Shown here in pieces: positions 28,978-37,261 of a DNA stretch of 64,000 nt. The position numbers were made by a program, and so were the translations under genes. Location: the NCBI GenBank assembly GCA_049323835.1, contig JBMOOJ010000103.1, positions 1-64,000 on the forward strand. The letters run 5' to 3'. The notes beneath the pieces were generated by a model. The model had not been told where the DNA came from and did no database searches. It saw nothing but the letters and a program-made list of their open reading frames with translations. The stretch is from SG-bin9 sp049323835 (GTDB lineage Bacteria > Pseudomonadota > Alphaproteobacteria > Rhizobiales > Xanthobacteraceae). How positions within the stretch are numbered: position 1 is the first letter of the stretch; each line of letters begins with the position of its first letter.

Positions 28978-29010
28978 AAAAAGGGCGGCCTCCGGGCCGC
29001 CCTTTTTGTT
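28978..29010. terminator. intrinsic terminator after pnp
   Basis: Perfect GGGCGGCC-TCCG-GGCCGCCC stem with A-run before and TTTTTGTT after. A near-identical hairpin ends the SOD gene at 30153. Confidence 0.9.
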
Positions 29011-29298
29011 TGCAGAACTGTCGTCCTTGCGCACACATGGACGACAACACAAGTGGTGCTGCACGCTGCATCGCGGCCGGACACCGAATCAACTTGCGAA
29101 CCGTTCGCAAAGATAATTGTCGCCGCGCTGCATCCATTTGCCGCCCCTGAAAGTATTGGATGAAACCGCGCTCGCGCGGTGTTCGTAAATGGAGCGCCAT
29201 TCCTGCGTATCGTTCTGCGCGCCGATCCGGCGTCATCGATTCGCTGGCACGTTGTCTATCTGTCACAATCTGAAAGCACTCAACGAGGAGGCCACCGC
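29011..29298 (+). other. intergenic region upstream of the SOD gene
   Basis: About 290 bp after the pnp terminator. I see no conserved reading frame, repeat or clear operator. The extended in-frame stretch from 29179 lacks SOD similarity and is treated as untranslated leader. Confidence 0.5.
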
Positions 29299-30051
29299 AT
29301 GTCGACCATCTCCCGCCGCCATCTCTTCACCGCCGCCGCCGGCCTCGCCGCCGCTGCGGCCGCGCCGCGTCTCGTATTCGCGCAGGCCGCGCCCGCACCG
29401 GCCGCGGCTCCGGCCGCGCCTGCCGGTCCGTTCAAACTGCCGGCGCTGGGCTATGCCTTCAACGCACTCGAGCCGCACATCGATGCGAAGACCATGGAGA
29501 TCCACAACACCCGGCATCACCAGTTCTTCATCACCAACCTGAACAACTTCGCCAAGGACAACCCGCAGATCGCGCAGAAACCGGTTGCCGAGGTGCTCGG
29601 CAACCTGAACGCGGTGCCGGAAGCGATCCGCACCGGCGTGCGCAACAGCATGGGCGGCCATGCCAACCACACCATGTTCTGGGAAATCATGGGGCCGAGC
29701 GGCGGCAAGCCGGAGAGCGACGTGCTCGCCGCGATCGACCGCGACCTCGGCGGCGTCGAGAAGATGCAGAATGACTTCAATGCAGCGGGCCTCCGCGTGT
29801 TCGGGTCGGGCTGGGTGTTCATCACCGTCGCCAAGGACGGCAAGCTCGCGATCGAAACCCGTCCGGGCCAGGACAACCCGATGATGGATGGCAAGCGCGC
29901 GCTGCTCGGCAACGACGTCTGGGAGCACGCTTACTATCTCAACTACCAGAACCGCCGCGCCGACTATCTCAAGGCGTGGTGGAACACGGTCAACTGGACC
30001 AAGATCACCGAGCGCTACGCTGCTGCGAAGGCCGGCACGCTGGGAGTGTGA
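29299..30051 (+). CDS. Tat-exported superoxide dismutase (Mn/Fe family)
   Basis: 250 aa. A twin-arginine signal (SRRHLFTAAAGLAAAAAA) and an Ala/Pro-rich linker to ~residue 43 precede the SOD domain (FKLPALGYAFNALEPHIDAKTMEIH). Metal ligands are H69, H124 (HANHTMFW), D206 and H210 (DVWEHAYYL). GGHANH and the downstream GQDNP (Q191) favour the Mn-type arrangement. The gateway Tyr34 position is Phe (F77 in HHQFFITN). GAGGAG upstream supports ATG 29299. Probably periplasmic, removing superoxide. Confidence 0.92.
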   Translation: MSTISRRHLFTAAAGLAAAAAAPRLVFAQAAPAPAAAPAAPAGPFKLPALGYAFNALEPHIDAKTMEIHNTRHHQFFITNLNNFAKDNPQIAQKPVAEVLGNLNAVPEAIRTGVRNSMGGHANHTMFWEIMGPSGGKPESDVLAAIDRDLGGVEKMQNDFNAAGLRVFGSGWVFITVAKDGKLAIETRPGQDNPMMDGKRALLGNDVWEHAYYLNYQNRRADYLKAWWNTVNWTKITERYAAAKAGTLGV

Positions 30052-30056
30052 TCTTG

Positions 30057-30138
30057 GAGCCCGGATGGAGCGAAGCGAAATCCGGGAAACCACTTGAAAC
30101 GAGCGCCCGGATTACACTGCGTTCCATCCGGGCTACGA
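30057..30138. repeat. family C palindromic repeat, copy 2
   Basis: GAGCCCGGATGGAGCGAAGCG and inverse arm GTTCCATCCGGGCTAC, like 17241-17317. It begins within a few bases of the SOD stop codon. Confidence 0.8.
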
Positions 30139-30147
30139 TACCAAATG

Positions 30148-30180
30148 CGAAAGGGCGGCCGCGGGGCCGCCCTTTTGTTT
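30148..30180. terminator. intrinsic terminator after the SOD gene
   Basis: GGGCGGCC-GCGG-GGCCGCCC stem (30153-30172) followed by TTTTGTTT, nearly identical to the hairpin after pnp. Confidence 0.85.
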
Positions 30181-30201
30181 ACGACACTGCATTCTCTCGT
30201 T

Positions 30202-30329
30202 CGTCATGCCCGGGCTTGACCCGGGCATCCATCTTTCTTCGCTAGGTTCATCCGCAAGAAGATGGATTGCCGGGTCATAGGCGAGCGAAGCGACGCCGTT
30301 CTTCGAACGGCTACGCCCGGCAATGACGA
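30202..30329. repeat. family A palindromic repeat, copy 4
   Basis: CGTCATGCCCGGG-CTTGA-CCCGGGCATCCATC on the left; the inverse arm GATGGATTGCCGGGTC..GCCCGGCAATGACGAG carries a short insert with GGCGAGCGAAGCGACG. It lies between the convergent SOD and SnoaL-like genes. Confidence 0.8.
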
Positions 30330-30345
30330 GAGTTGGTAACACACC

Positions 30346-30744
30346 CTACCCCACGACCTTGATGTACGTGTCCTTCATCACGATCTTGCCGTTCCTGAAC
30401 GTGTAGAGATCGCAGCCGAGCCACTCCTGCTTGACGCCGTTGACGGTCGCGCTGCGCAGCCATTCGGTGACGGCGCGGTTGCCGACGATGTACTCCGCCG
30501 TGTGCGTCCACGTCACGTCCGGGCTCGCCTTGAACAGCGGCTCGAAGTAGGAGCGGATCTCCGCGTGGCCCGTGTAGCTCTTGCCATGCACGTCCGGACC
30601 CTTGGCATTCCGGAACACGCCGTCCGGCGCGAACGAATTGACGATGGCGTCGACATCGCGGCGCGCGAATGCCGCACCGACGTCCTTCAGTTGCTCCATC
30701 GTCACATCCGGCGCCGGATTGATCGCACGCGCTGCATTGCTCAT
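30346..30744 (-). CDS. SnoaL-like / nuclear transport factor 2-fold protein
   Basis: 132 aa small alpha+beta cone protein. MEQLKDVGAAFARRDVDAIVNSFAPDGVFRNAKGPDVHGKSYTGHAEIRSYFEPLF is the typical SnoaL/ketosteroid-isomerase-like opening, and WLGCDLYTFRNGKIVMKDTYIKVV is the closing sheet. No specific substrate can be assigned. ATG at 30744 is chosen with GGGAGGTTCC immediately upstream; longer frames to 30846 have no site. It is divergent from katG across 440 bp. Confidence 0.8.
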   Translation of the reverse strand: MSNAARAINPAPDVTMEQLKDVGAAFARRDVDAIVNSFAPDGVFRNAKGPDVHGKSYTGHAEIRSYFEPLFKASPDVTWTHTAEYIVGNRAVTEWLRSATVNGVKQEWLGCDLYTFRNGKIVMKDTYIKVVG

Positions 30745-31184
30745 TGGAACCTCCCTTTTTCTTTGAAGCTCGTCTTCGAAGCTCTTTCGAAGCGCGGACC
30801 GATCGACGTTGCAGGATCGATATTCGATCCGCGGCCTCAGACGCATCAGGCTATCGCCCGGACACGCCGGCAGCCATCGAAAATCATTCCGACACGAAAC
30901 CGTGTTTGAAGCAGGCTATCGGAGGCGACGAACGCGCGATCATTTTCATTCAGGAAAACTTATCGACTCCATCAGGCAATACGACTGGACCTAATATTGG
31001 ATTTCTTCCAATCTGCCGGTTCGCGGTCGCTGCATGGCATCGGTCAAATCGCTGACAGGTCAGGGATTTTGACCTTCCGCCCACCCATGATTCCGGCATG
31101 AGAAGCCACAAACCCGACCGCACAGAGCCCTGACCAGCGGCTCCCGGATTTCGAGACGAACAACACGAGCAGAACGGAGACACC
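30745..31184 (+). promoter_or_regulatory. divergent SnoaL-katG intergenic region with two inverted repeats
   Basis: 440 bp without a supported gene, AT-richer than its surroundings. ATTGGA-TTTCT-TCCAAT lies at 30996-31012. AGGTCA-GGGATTT-TGACCT lies at 31057-31075, overlapping a possible -35 TTGACC. I could not identify a clear OxyR-type ATAG array. Either repeat could be a regulator site for katG. Confidence 0.4.
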
Positions 31185-33365
31185 ATGGACGCAAAAACGG
31201 ACGACAAGGGCAAATGCCCGTTCACAGGCGGCAAGCGCGGACACGCCAATCGCGACTGGTGGCCGGATGCGCTGAGCATCGAGATGCTCCATCGCAATTC
31301 CAATCTGTCCGACCCGATGGGCAAGGCGTTCGACTACGCCAAGGAGTTCAAGACGCTCGACCTCAAGGCCGTGATCAAGGACCTGCACGCGCTGATGAAG
31401 GACTCGCAGGAGTGGTGGCCGGCCGACTTCGGTCACTACGGCGGGCTGATGATCCGCATGGCCTGGCACTCGGCGGGCACCTACCGCATCACCGACGGCC
31501 GCGGCGGCGCCGGCGCCGGGCAGCAGCGCTTCGCGCCGCTGAACTCGTGGCCCGATAACGCCAACCTCGACAAGGCGCGCCGTCTGCTGTGGCCGATCAA
31601 GCAGAAGTACGGCCGCAAGCTGTCGTGGGCCGACCTGATGATTCTCGCCGGCAACGTCGCGCTCGAATCGATGGGCTTCAAGACATTCGGCTTCGCCGGC
31701 GGCCGCGCCGACGTGTGGGAGCCGGAGGAACTCTATTGGGGTCCGGAAGGCACGTGGCTCGGCGACGAGCGCTACAGCGGTGAGCGTCAGCTCGCGGAGC
31801 CGCTCGGCGCCGTGCAGATGGGCCTCATCTACGTCAACCCCGAAGGCCCGAACGGCAATCCGGACCCGGTCGCCGCAGCCAGGGATATCCGCGAGACGTT
31901 TTTCCGCATGGCGATGAACGACGAGGAAACCGTGGCGCTGATCGCCGGCGGCCACTCGTTCGGCAAGGCGCACGGCGCGGGCGATCCGTCGCTCGTCGGC
32001 GCCGATCCGGAAAGCGGCGCGCTGGAGGACCAGGGCCTCGGCTGGAAGAGCAAGCACGGCACCGGCATCGGTGCGGACGCGATCACCGGCGGCCCGGAAG
32101 TGACCTGGGTGCAGACGCCGACCAGGTGGAGCAACCACTTCTTCAAGAACCTGTTCGAGAACGAATGGGAGCTGACGAAGAGCCCGGCCGGCGCCAAGCA
32201 GTGGGTCGCGAAGAATGCGGAAGCGACGATCCCTGACGCCTTCGACCCGTCGAAGAAGCATCGCCCGATGATGCTGACGACCGACCTGTCGTTGCGCTTC
32301 GATCCGGCCTACGAGAAAATCTCGCGCCGCTTCTACGAGAACCCGGATCAGTTCGCCGACGCCTTCGCGCGGGCGTGGTTCAAGCTCACTCACCGCGACA
32401 TGGGGCCCCGCGCGCGCTACCTTGGCCCGCTGGTGCCGAAGGAAGTGCTGATCTGGCAGGACCCGATCCCGGCCGCCGACGGCAAACCGATCACCGACAA
32501 GGATGTCACGGCGTTGAAGACGAAGCTGCTCGCCGCTCTGTCGGTGCCGCAGCTGATCTCGACCGCCTGGGCCTCGGCCTCGACGTTCCGCGGCTCGGAC
32601 AAGCGCGGCGGCGCCAACGGCGCCCGCATCCGTCTCGCTCCGCAGAAGGACTGGGAGGTGAACAATCCGGCCGAGCTCGCGAAGGTGCTGAAGAAGCTCA
32701 CCGCGATCCAGGCGGACTTCAACAAGACCGGCAAGGGCAAGAAGGTCTCGATCGCCGATCTGATCGTGCTCGGCGGCAATGCCGCGGTCGAAAAGGCCGC
32801 GAAGGCGGCCGGCATCGACGTGAAGGTGCCGTTCCGGGCAGGCCGCACGGATGCGACGCAGGACCAGACCGACGTCGAATCCTTCGCTCCGCTCGAGCCG
32901 CGCGCCGACGGCTTCCGCAACTACAAGAACAGCAAGAAGCTGCAGTTCATGGCGGACGAAGAAGCGCTGATCGATCGCGCGCAGCTGCTGACGCTGACCG
33001 GTCCGGAACTGACGGTTCTTATCGGCGGACTGCGCGTGCTCGGCGCGAACGCCGGGGGTTCCAAGCACGGCGTCTTCACCCGGAAGACCGGCACGCTGTC
33101 GAATGACTTCTTCGTCAACCTGCTCGACATGCGCACCCAGTGGCAGCCGCCGAACGCGGACGGCATCTATGAGGGCCGCGATCGCAAGACCAATGCGGTG
33201 AAATGGACCGCGACGCGCTGCGACCTGATCTTCGGATCGCACGCCCAGCTTCGCGCATTCGCCGAGGTCTATGCCAGCGCGGACGCGAAGGAGAAGTTCG
33301 TCAAGGACTTCGTCGCCGCCTGGACCAAGGTGATGGAGCTCGACCGCTTCGATCTCAAGAAGTAA
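31185..33365 (+). CDS. katG: catalase-peroxidase KatG
   Basis: 726 aa bifunctional heme enzyme removing H2O2. The distal heme pocket is MIRMAWHSAGTYRITDGRGG (Arg-Trp-His). Tyr in GLIYVNPEGPNGNPD and Met in FRMAMNDEETVALI complete the Met-Tyr-Trp adduct. The proximal His lies in IAGGHSFGKAHGAG. The C-terminal duplicated peroxidase domain is present. An antisense open frame spans the whole gene and is a composition artefact. A strong terminator follows. Confidence 0.98.
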   Translation: MDAKTDDKGKCPFTGGKRGHANRDWWPDALSIEMLHRNSNLSDPMGKAFDYAKEFKTLDLKAVIKDLHALMKDSQEWWPADFGHYGGLMIRMAWHSAGTYRITDGRGGAGAGQQRFAPLNSWPDNANLDKARRLLWPIKQKYGRKLSWADLMILAGNVALESMGFKTFGFAGGRADVWEPEELYWGPEGTWLGDERYSGERQLAEPLGAVQMGLIYVNPEGPNGNPDPVAAARDIRETFFRMAMNDEETVALIAGGHSFGKAHGAGDPSLVGADPESGALEDQGLGWKSKHGTGIGADAITGGPEVTWVQTPTRWSNHFFKNLFENEWELTKSPAGAKQWVAKNAEATIPDAFDPSKKHRPMMLTTDLSLRFDPAYEKISRRFYENPDQFADAFARAWFKLTHRDMGPRARYLGPLVPKEVLIWQDPIPAADGKPITDKDVTALKTKLLAALSVPQLISTAWASASTFRGSDKRGGANGARIRLAPQKDWEVNNPAELAKVLKKLTAIQADFNKTGKGKKVSIADLIVLGGNAAVEKAAKAAGIDVKVPFRAGRTDATQDQTDVESFAPLEPRADGFRNYKNSKKLQFMADEEALIDRAQLLTLTGPELTVLIGGLRVLGANAGGSKHGVFTRKTGTLSNDFFVNLLDMRTQWQPPNADGIYEGRDRKTNAVKWTATRCDLIFGSHAQLRAFAEVYASADAKEKFVKDFVAAWTKVMELDRFDLKK

Positions 33366-33382
33366 CGGCAAGCCGCAACATC

Positions 33383-33413
33383 AAAGCCCCCGCGAGCTTC
33401 GCGGGGGCTTTTT
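33383..33413. terminator. intrinsic terminator after katG
   Basis: Perfect 13-bp stem AAAGCCCCCGCGA/TCGCGGGGGCTTT with a 3-nt loop, followed by TT. Confidence 0.9.
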
Positions 33414-33526
33414 CATGGCCCTGTCACTTTCTGGTCTGCGCGTGCCTTATGCAGTCGGCACTTGACCGCGCAGCGCATCGCTCCGAAAACGCTTGCGCGC
33501 AACACGCAACAGGCCGGGACAGAACC

Positions 33527-34114
33527 ATGCAGATCTTTTATTCGCCGAAGTCACGTTCATTCGCCGCCCTGTGGGCGATGGAGGAAACCGGCGAGCCCTA
33601 TGAGAAGGTGCTCACCGACATCAACACCGGCGATCAGAAGAAGCCGGAGTATCTCGCAGTCAATCCGATGGGCAAGGTGCCGGGCCTGAAGGATGGCGAT
33701 GCGATGATGGGCGAGTCGGCGGCGATCTGCGCTTACATCGCCGACCGCTACCCGAACGCCAGGCTCGCACCGCCGATCGGCGACCCGCGCCGCGCACGCT
33801 ATCTGCAATGGCTGTTCTTCAACGGCAACATCGAGGCCGCGATCACGCAGGTCTTCACCAAAATCCAGATGCCGCCGCGCACGGCCGGCTGGGGCGACGC
33901 GACGCAGGTGTTCGACGTTCTCGACGCGGCGCTGGCGAAAGGCCCGTGGATTCTCGGGGAACAGTTCACCGCCGCCGACATCGTCATCGGCGCCGGCGTG
34001 CACTTCGCGGTGCGCGCCTTCAAGATGGTGCCGGCGCGGCCGGCGTTCGATCGCTACCTCGACCTCTGCGAGGCGCGGCCGGCGTATCAGCGTGCCGAGA
34101 AGCTGATGGCGTGA
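33527..34114 (+). CDS. glutathione S-transferase family protein
   Basis: 195 aa. The N-terminal thioredoxin-like domain begins MQIFYSPKSRSFAALWAMEETGEPYEK. Residues NPMGKVPGLKDGDAMMGESAAICAYIADRYP contain the cis-Pro and the ES pair that bind glutathione. The helical C-terminal domain has GPWILGEQFTAADIVIGAGV with the N-capping (S/T)xxD motif. The electrophile substrate is unknown. ATG 33527 is chosen, as the longer frame overlaps katG and its terminator. It lies in the oxidative-stress group but after a terminator, so it is separately expressed. Confidence 0.9.
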   Translation: MQIFYSPKSRSFAALWAMEETGEPYEKVLTDINTGDQKKPEYLAVNPMGKVPGLKDGDAMMGESAAICAYIADRYPNARLAPPIGDPRRARYLQWLFFNGNIEAAITQVFTKIQMPPRTAGWGDATQVFDVLDAALAKGPWILGEQFTAADIVIGAGVHFAVRAFKMVPARPAFDRYLDLCEARPAYQRAEKLMA

Positions 34115-34195
34115 TCGCCGCCTTTGAGAAAGGCGCAAGACCTTCCTCTTCCATTGCGGGAGGGGGAGGTTCGCGCAGGATCGCTACGCTGCCGC

Positions 34196-35014
34196 CTACT
34201 CGGCCGCATCCTTGCCCGCATCCGCCTTCAGCGCGTCCGGATGCGGCATCGAGATCACGTTGTATCCCGAATCCACGTAGTGGATTTCGCCGGTGACGCC
34301 GCCCGAGAGATCGGAGAGGAAATACAGCGCCGAGCCGCCGAGTTCATCGAGCGTGACGCCGCGGCCGAGCGGCGAGTGCTTCTGCTGGAATGCGAACATT
34401 GCGCGCGCATCGCCGATGCCCGAACCTGCAAGCGTGCGCACCGGACCGGCCGAGATCGCATTGACGCGAATGCCCTGCCGGCCGTAGTCGGCGGCGAGAT
34501 AGCGCGTCGACGCTTCGAGCGCAGCCTTCGCAACGCCCATGACGTTGTAGTTCGGCATCACGCGCATCGAGCCGCCGAAGGTCAGCGTGATGATCGATCC
34601 GCCGTTCGGCATCAGCTCGGCCGCGCGCTTCGTTACTTCGGTGAACGAGAAGCACGAGATCACCATGGTCCGCGAGAAGTTCGCGCGCGTGGTGTCGGCG
34701 TAACGGCCCTTGAGTTCGTTCTTGTCGGAAAAGCCGATGGCGTGCACGAGAAAATCGATCGTGCCCCACTTCGCTTTCAATGCCGCGAAGGTCGCATCGA
34801 CGGACGCGATATCTTCCACATCGCACGGCAGCACCATGTCCGACTTGAGGCTTTCCGCGAGCGGCTTCACCCGCTTGCCGAGCGCATCGCCCTGATAGGT
34901 GAACGCGAGCTCGGCGCCGTGGGCGTGCAGCGTCTTGGCGATTCCCCACGCGATCGAGTGATCGTTGGCAACGCCCATGATCAGCCCGCGCTTGCCTTGC
35001 ATCAGTTGGGTCAT
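34196..35014 (-). CDS. fabI: enoyl-[acyl-carrier-protein] reductase FabI
   Basis: 272 aa short-chain dehydrogenase fold, NADH-dependent last step of fatty acid elongation. GLIMGVANDHSIAWGIA is the FabI-specific nucleotide motif. The catalytic Tyr-x6-Lys is seen in PNYNVMGVAKAALEAS, and SAGPVRTLAGSGIGD is the FabI substrate loop. Family B repeats separate it from fabB, which is upstream on the same strand. Triclosan sensitivity would be expected for this family. Confidence 0.96.
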   Translation of the reverse strand: MTQLMQGKRGLIMGVANDHSIAWGIAKTLHAHGAELAFTYQGDALGKRVKPLAESLKSDMVLPCDVEDIASVDATFAALKAKWGTIDFLVHAIGFSDKNELKGRYADTTRANFSRTMVISCFSFTEVTKRAAELMPNGGSIITLTFGGSMRVMPNYNVMGVAKAALEASTRYLAADYGRQGIRVNAISAGPVRTLAGSGIGDARAMFAFQQKHSPLGRGVTLDELGGSALYFLSDLSGGVTGEIHYVDSGYNVISMPHPDALKADAGKDAAE

Positions 35015-35040
35015 CGACTCGTCATCCTACAGTGGCGAAA

Positions 35041-35186
35041 ACTCCCTCTCCCCGCCTGCGGGGAGAGGGTTGAGGTGAGGGGCAATCTGTTCGGAAAGAG
35101 CGAGAAAAGCAACGCCCCTCACCCGCCGCGCCTTCGCTCTGCGAGCTTCGGCGGGCGACCTCTCCCCGTGTACGGGGAGAGGTGAA
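35041..35186. repeat. family B palindromic repeat, copy 2
   Basis: CTCCCTCTCCCCGC-CTG-CGGGGAGAGGG near 35041 and the inverse CCTCTCCCCG-TGTA-CGGGGAGAGG near 35158-35182, with CGAGCTTCGG-rich sequence between. Both arms lie in the 176-bp fabB-fabI gap. Confidence 0.85.
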
Positions 35187-35190
35187 AGGA

Positions 35191-36414
35191 TCACGCATCC
35201 AGCCGGCGGAACACCAGCGTCGCGTTGGTGCCGCCGAAGCCGAACGAGTTCGACAGCACGGTGCCGACCTTGGCGTTGTCGATGCGCTTGCGCACGATCG
35301 GCATGTCCGCGAACACCGGATCGAGCTCCTGAATGTTCGCGCTCTCGCAGATGAATCCGTTCTTCATCATCAAGAGCGAGTAGATCGCTTCCTGCACGCC
35401 CGTAGCACCAAGAGAGTGGCCGGTCAGCGCCTTCGTCGCTGAAATCGGCGGGCACTTGTCGCCGGTGCCGAATACGTTGCGAATCGCCTGGATTTCCGGC
35501 GGATCGCCGGCCGGCGTCGAGGTCGCGTGCGGATTGATGTAATCGACCGGCCCCTGCACGGTCGACATCGCCATCTTCATGCAGCGCTCGGCGCCCTCGC
35601 CCGACGGCGCCACCATGTCGTAGCCGTCCGACGTTGCGCCGTAGCCGATGATCTCGCCGTAAATCTTCGCGCCGCGCGCCTTCGCATGCTCGAGTTCCTC
35701 GAGCACCAGCACGCCCGCACCGCCGGCGATGACGAAGCCGTCGCGGTTGACGTCATACGGCCGCGACGCGGTCGCCGGCGTGTCGTTGTATTTCGACGAC
35801 ATCGCGCCCATCGCGTCAAACAGAACCGACATGGTCCAGTCGAGGTCTTCGCAGCCGCCCGCGAAAATCACATCCTGCTTGCCGACCTGGATCGTCTCGT
35901 AGGCATTGCCGATGCAATGGTTCGAGGTCGCGCACGCCGACGAGATCGAATAGTTCACGCCCTTGATCTTGAACCAGGTCGCGAGCGTAGCCGATGCGGT
36001 CGACGACATCGCCTTCGGCACCGCGAACGGACCGACGCGCTTCGGGCCCTTGGTCAGCGTGGTGTTGGCTGCTTCGACAATCGTGCGCGCGGACGGACCA
36101 CCCGAGCCCATGATGATGCCGGTGCGCTCGTTCGAAACGTCGGTGGGCTCGAGGCCGGAATCGAGAATCGCCTGTTCCATCGCGACGTGATTCCACGCGG
36201 CGCCCTCGCCGAGAAAGCGCATCGCACGGCGATCGACGATTCCGCTCGGATCGAGGGTCGGCTCGCCGAACACCTGGCAGCGGAAGCCGAGCTTGGCGTA
36301 TTCCTCGGAGCGGCTGATGCCCGACTTGGCTTCGTACAGGCTGGCCAACACTTCCTGCGTGTTGTTGCCGATGGATGAGACGATGCCCATCCCCGTCACG
36401 ACGACCCGCTTCAT
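35191..36414 (-). CDS. fabB: beta-ketoacyl-ACP synthase I FabB
   Basis: 407 aa condensing enzyme for fatty acid elongation, including unsaturated chains. The nucleophile Cys is in SISSACATSNHCIG, and the two catalytic His lie in INPHATSTPAGDPPE and KALTGHSLGATGVQE. The C-terminal NSFGFGGTNATLVF loop is intact. Pairing with fabA is diagnostic for FabB rather than FabF. Confidence 0.95.
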   Translation of the reverse strand: MKRVVVTGMGIVSSIGNNTQEVLASLYEAKSGISRSEEYAKLGFRCQVFGEPTLDPSGIVDRRAMRFLGEGAAWNHVAMEQAILDSGLEPTDVSNERTGIIMGSGGPSARTIVEAANTTLTKGPKRVGPFAVPKAMSSTASATLATWFKIKGVNYSISSACATSNHCIGNAYETIQVGKQDVIFAGGCEDLDWTMSVLFDAMGAMSSKYNDTPATASRPYDVNRDGFVIAGGAGVLVLEELEHAKARGAKIYGEIIGYGATSDGYDMVAPSGEGAERCMKMAMSTVQGPVDYINPHATSTPAGDPPEIQAIRNVFGTGDKCPPISATKALTGHSLGATGVQEAIYSLLMMKNGFICESANIQELDPVFADMPIVRKRIDNAKVGTVLSNSFGFGGTNATLVFRRLDA

Positions 36415-36504
36415 CCCCGTCCTCGCTTTTCTTTCGCCCCTCGCCGGCTACCGCCGCTTGCGACGGAACCGTTTGGTCTGCCTTGCACTCGTCGTGGAAC
36501 TATC

Positions 36505-37035
36505 TCACGTTCCGGGCTGTATTGCGGCGTCTTGCCGGAACAGGCCGACCCGGAGGTCCTTGGCCCGGTAGATAATCTCGCCGTCAGCGGATAGCCACCC
36601 GTCTGCAATACCAAGTACGAGCTTCGAGCGCATGACACGCTTCACGTCGATATTGTAGACGACCTGCTTGATGCCCGGCAGCACCTGGCCGGAAAATTTC
36701 AGTTCGCCGAGGCCGAGCGCGCGGCCGCGCCCCTCGCCGCCGAGCCAGCCGAGGTAGAAGCCAACCATCTGCCACATCGCGTCGAGGCCGAGGCAGCCGG
36801 GCATCACCGGATCGTTCTTGAAGTGGCAGCCGAAGAACCAGAGATCGTTCTTCACGTCGAGCTCGGCACGGATCAGGCCCTTGCCGTATTCGCCGCCGTT
36901 GTCGTTGATCTCGGTGATGCGATCGAACATCAGCATCGGGGGCAGCGGGAGCTGGGCATTGCCGGGTCCGAACACTTCACCGCGGCCGCATGCAAGCAGG
37001 TCTTCATAGCTATAACTGCCCTGCCGCTGATGCAT
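36505..37035 (-). CDS. fabA: 3-hydroxydecanoyl-ACP dehydratase/isomerase FabA
   Basis: 176 aa hot-dog-fold enzyme that dehydrates 3-hydroxydecanoyl-ACP and isomerises the double bond, the branch point to unsaturated fatty acids. Active-site His and Asp are in FFGCHFKNDPVMPGCLGLDAMWQ. It is upstream of fabB and fabI on the same strand and divergent from irr across ~225 bp, an arrangement conserved in Rhizobiales. Confidence 0.96.
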   Translation of the reverse strand: MHQRQGSYSYEDLLACGRGEVFGPGNAQLPLPPMLMFDRITEINDNGGEYGKGLIRAELDVKNDLWFFGCHFKNDPVMPGCLGLDAMWQMVGFYLGWLGGEGRGRALGLGELKFSGQVLPGIKQVVYNIDVKRVMRSKLVLGIADGWLSADGEIIYRAKDLRVGLFRQDAAIQPGT

Positions 37036-37179
37036 ACCTGTTTACCCTCGTTGCAACTCCCCCCGGAGCTCGTTGGCGCGTCTGTAACATAAGCATCATA
37101 AGGGGCAAAGCTGCTGTCCCGGGACCATTCCGCCCAGCGGCATGCGTGCTCCAGCGATACACAGGTAGTTGCGAAGCAC

Positions 37180-37208
37180 TTGCATCTACTGGGCTTTCTT
37201 CTTATAAT
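37180..37208 (+). promoter_or_regulatory. irr promoter (-35 TTGCAT, 17 bp, -10 TATAAT)
   Basis: TTGCAT at 37180-37185, a 17-bp spacer, and a consensus TATAAT at 37203-37208, 53 bp before the irr start codon. This is a good sigma-70-type match in GC-rich DNA. In B. japonicum the irr promoter is repressed by Fur; I could not define the operator by eye. Confidence 0.65.
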
Positions 37209-37261
37209 CCGCAGTGAATTGCGTACCAATTGAAGGGCGGGCCTTGAACCCGTGACCGAGA

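Noticed and set aside
31044..33371. 775-codon open frame antisense to katG
   Set aside because: Same composition artefact; the plus strand encodes a full KatG with all heme-pocket motifs.
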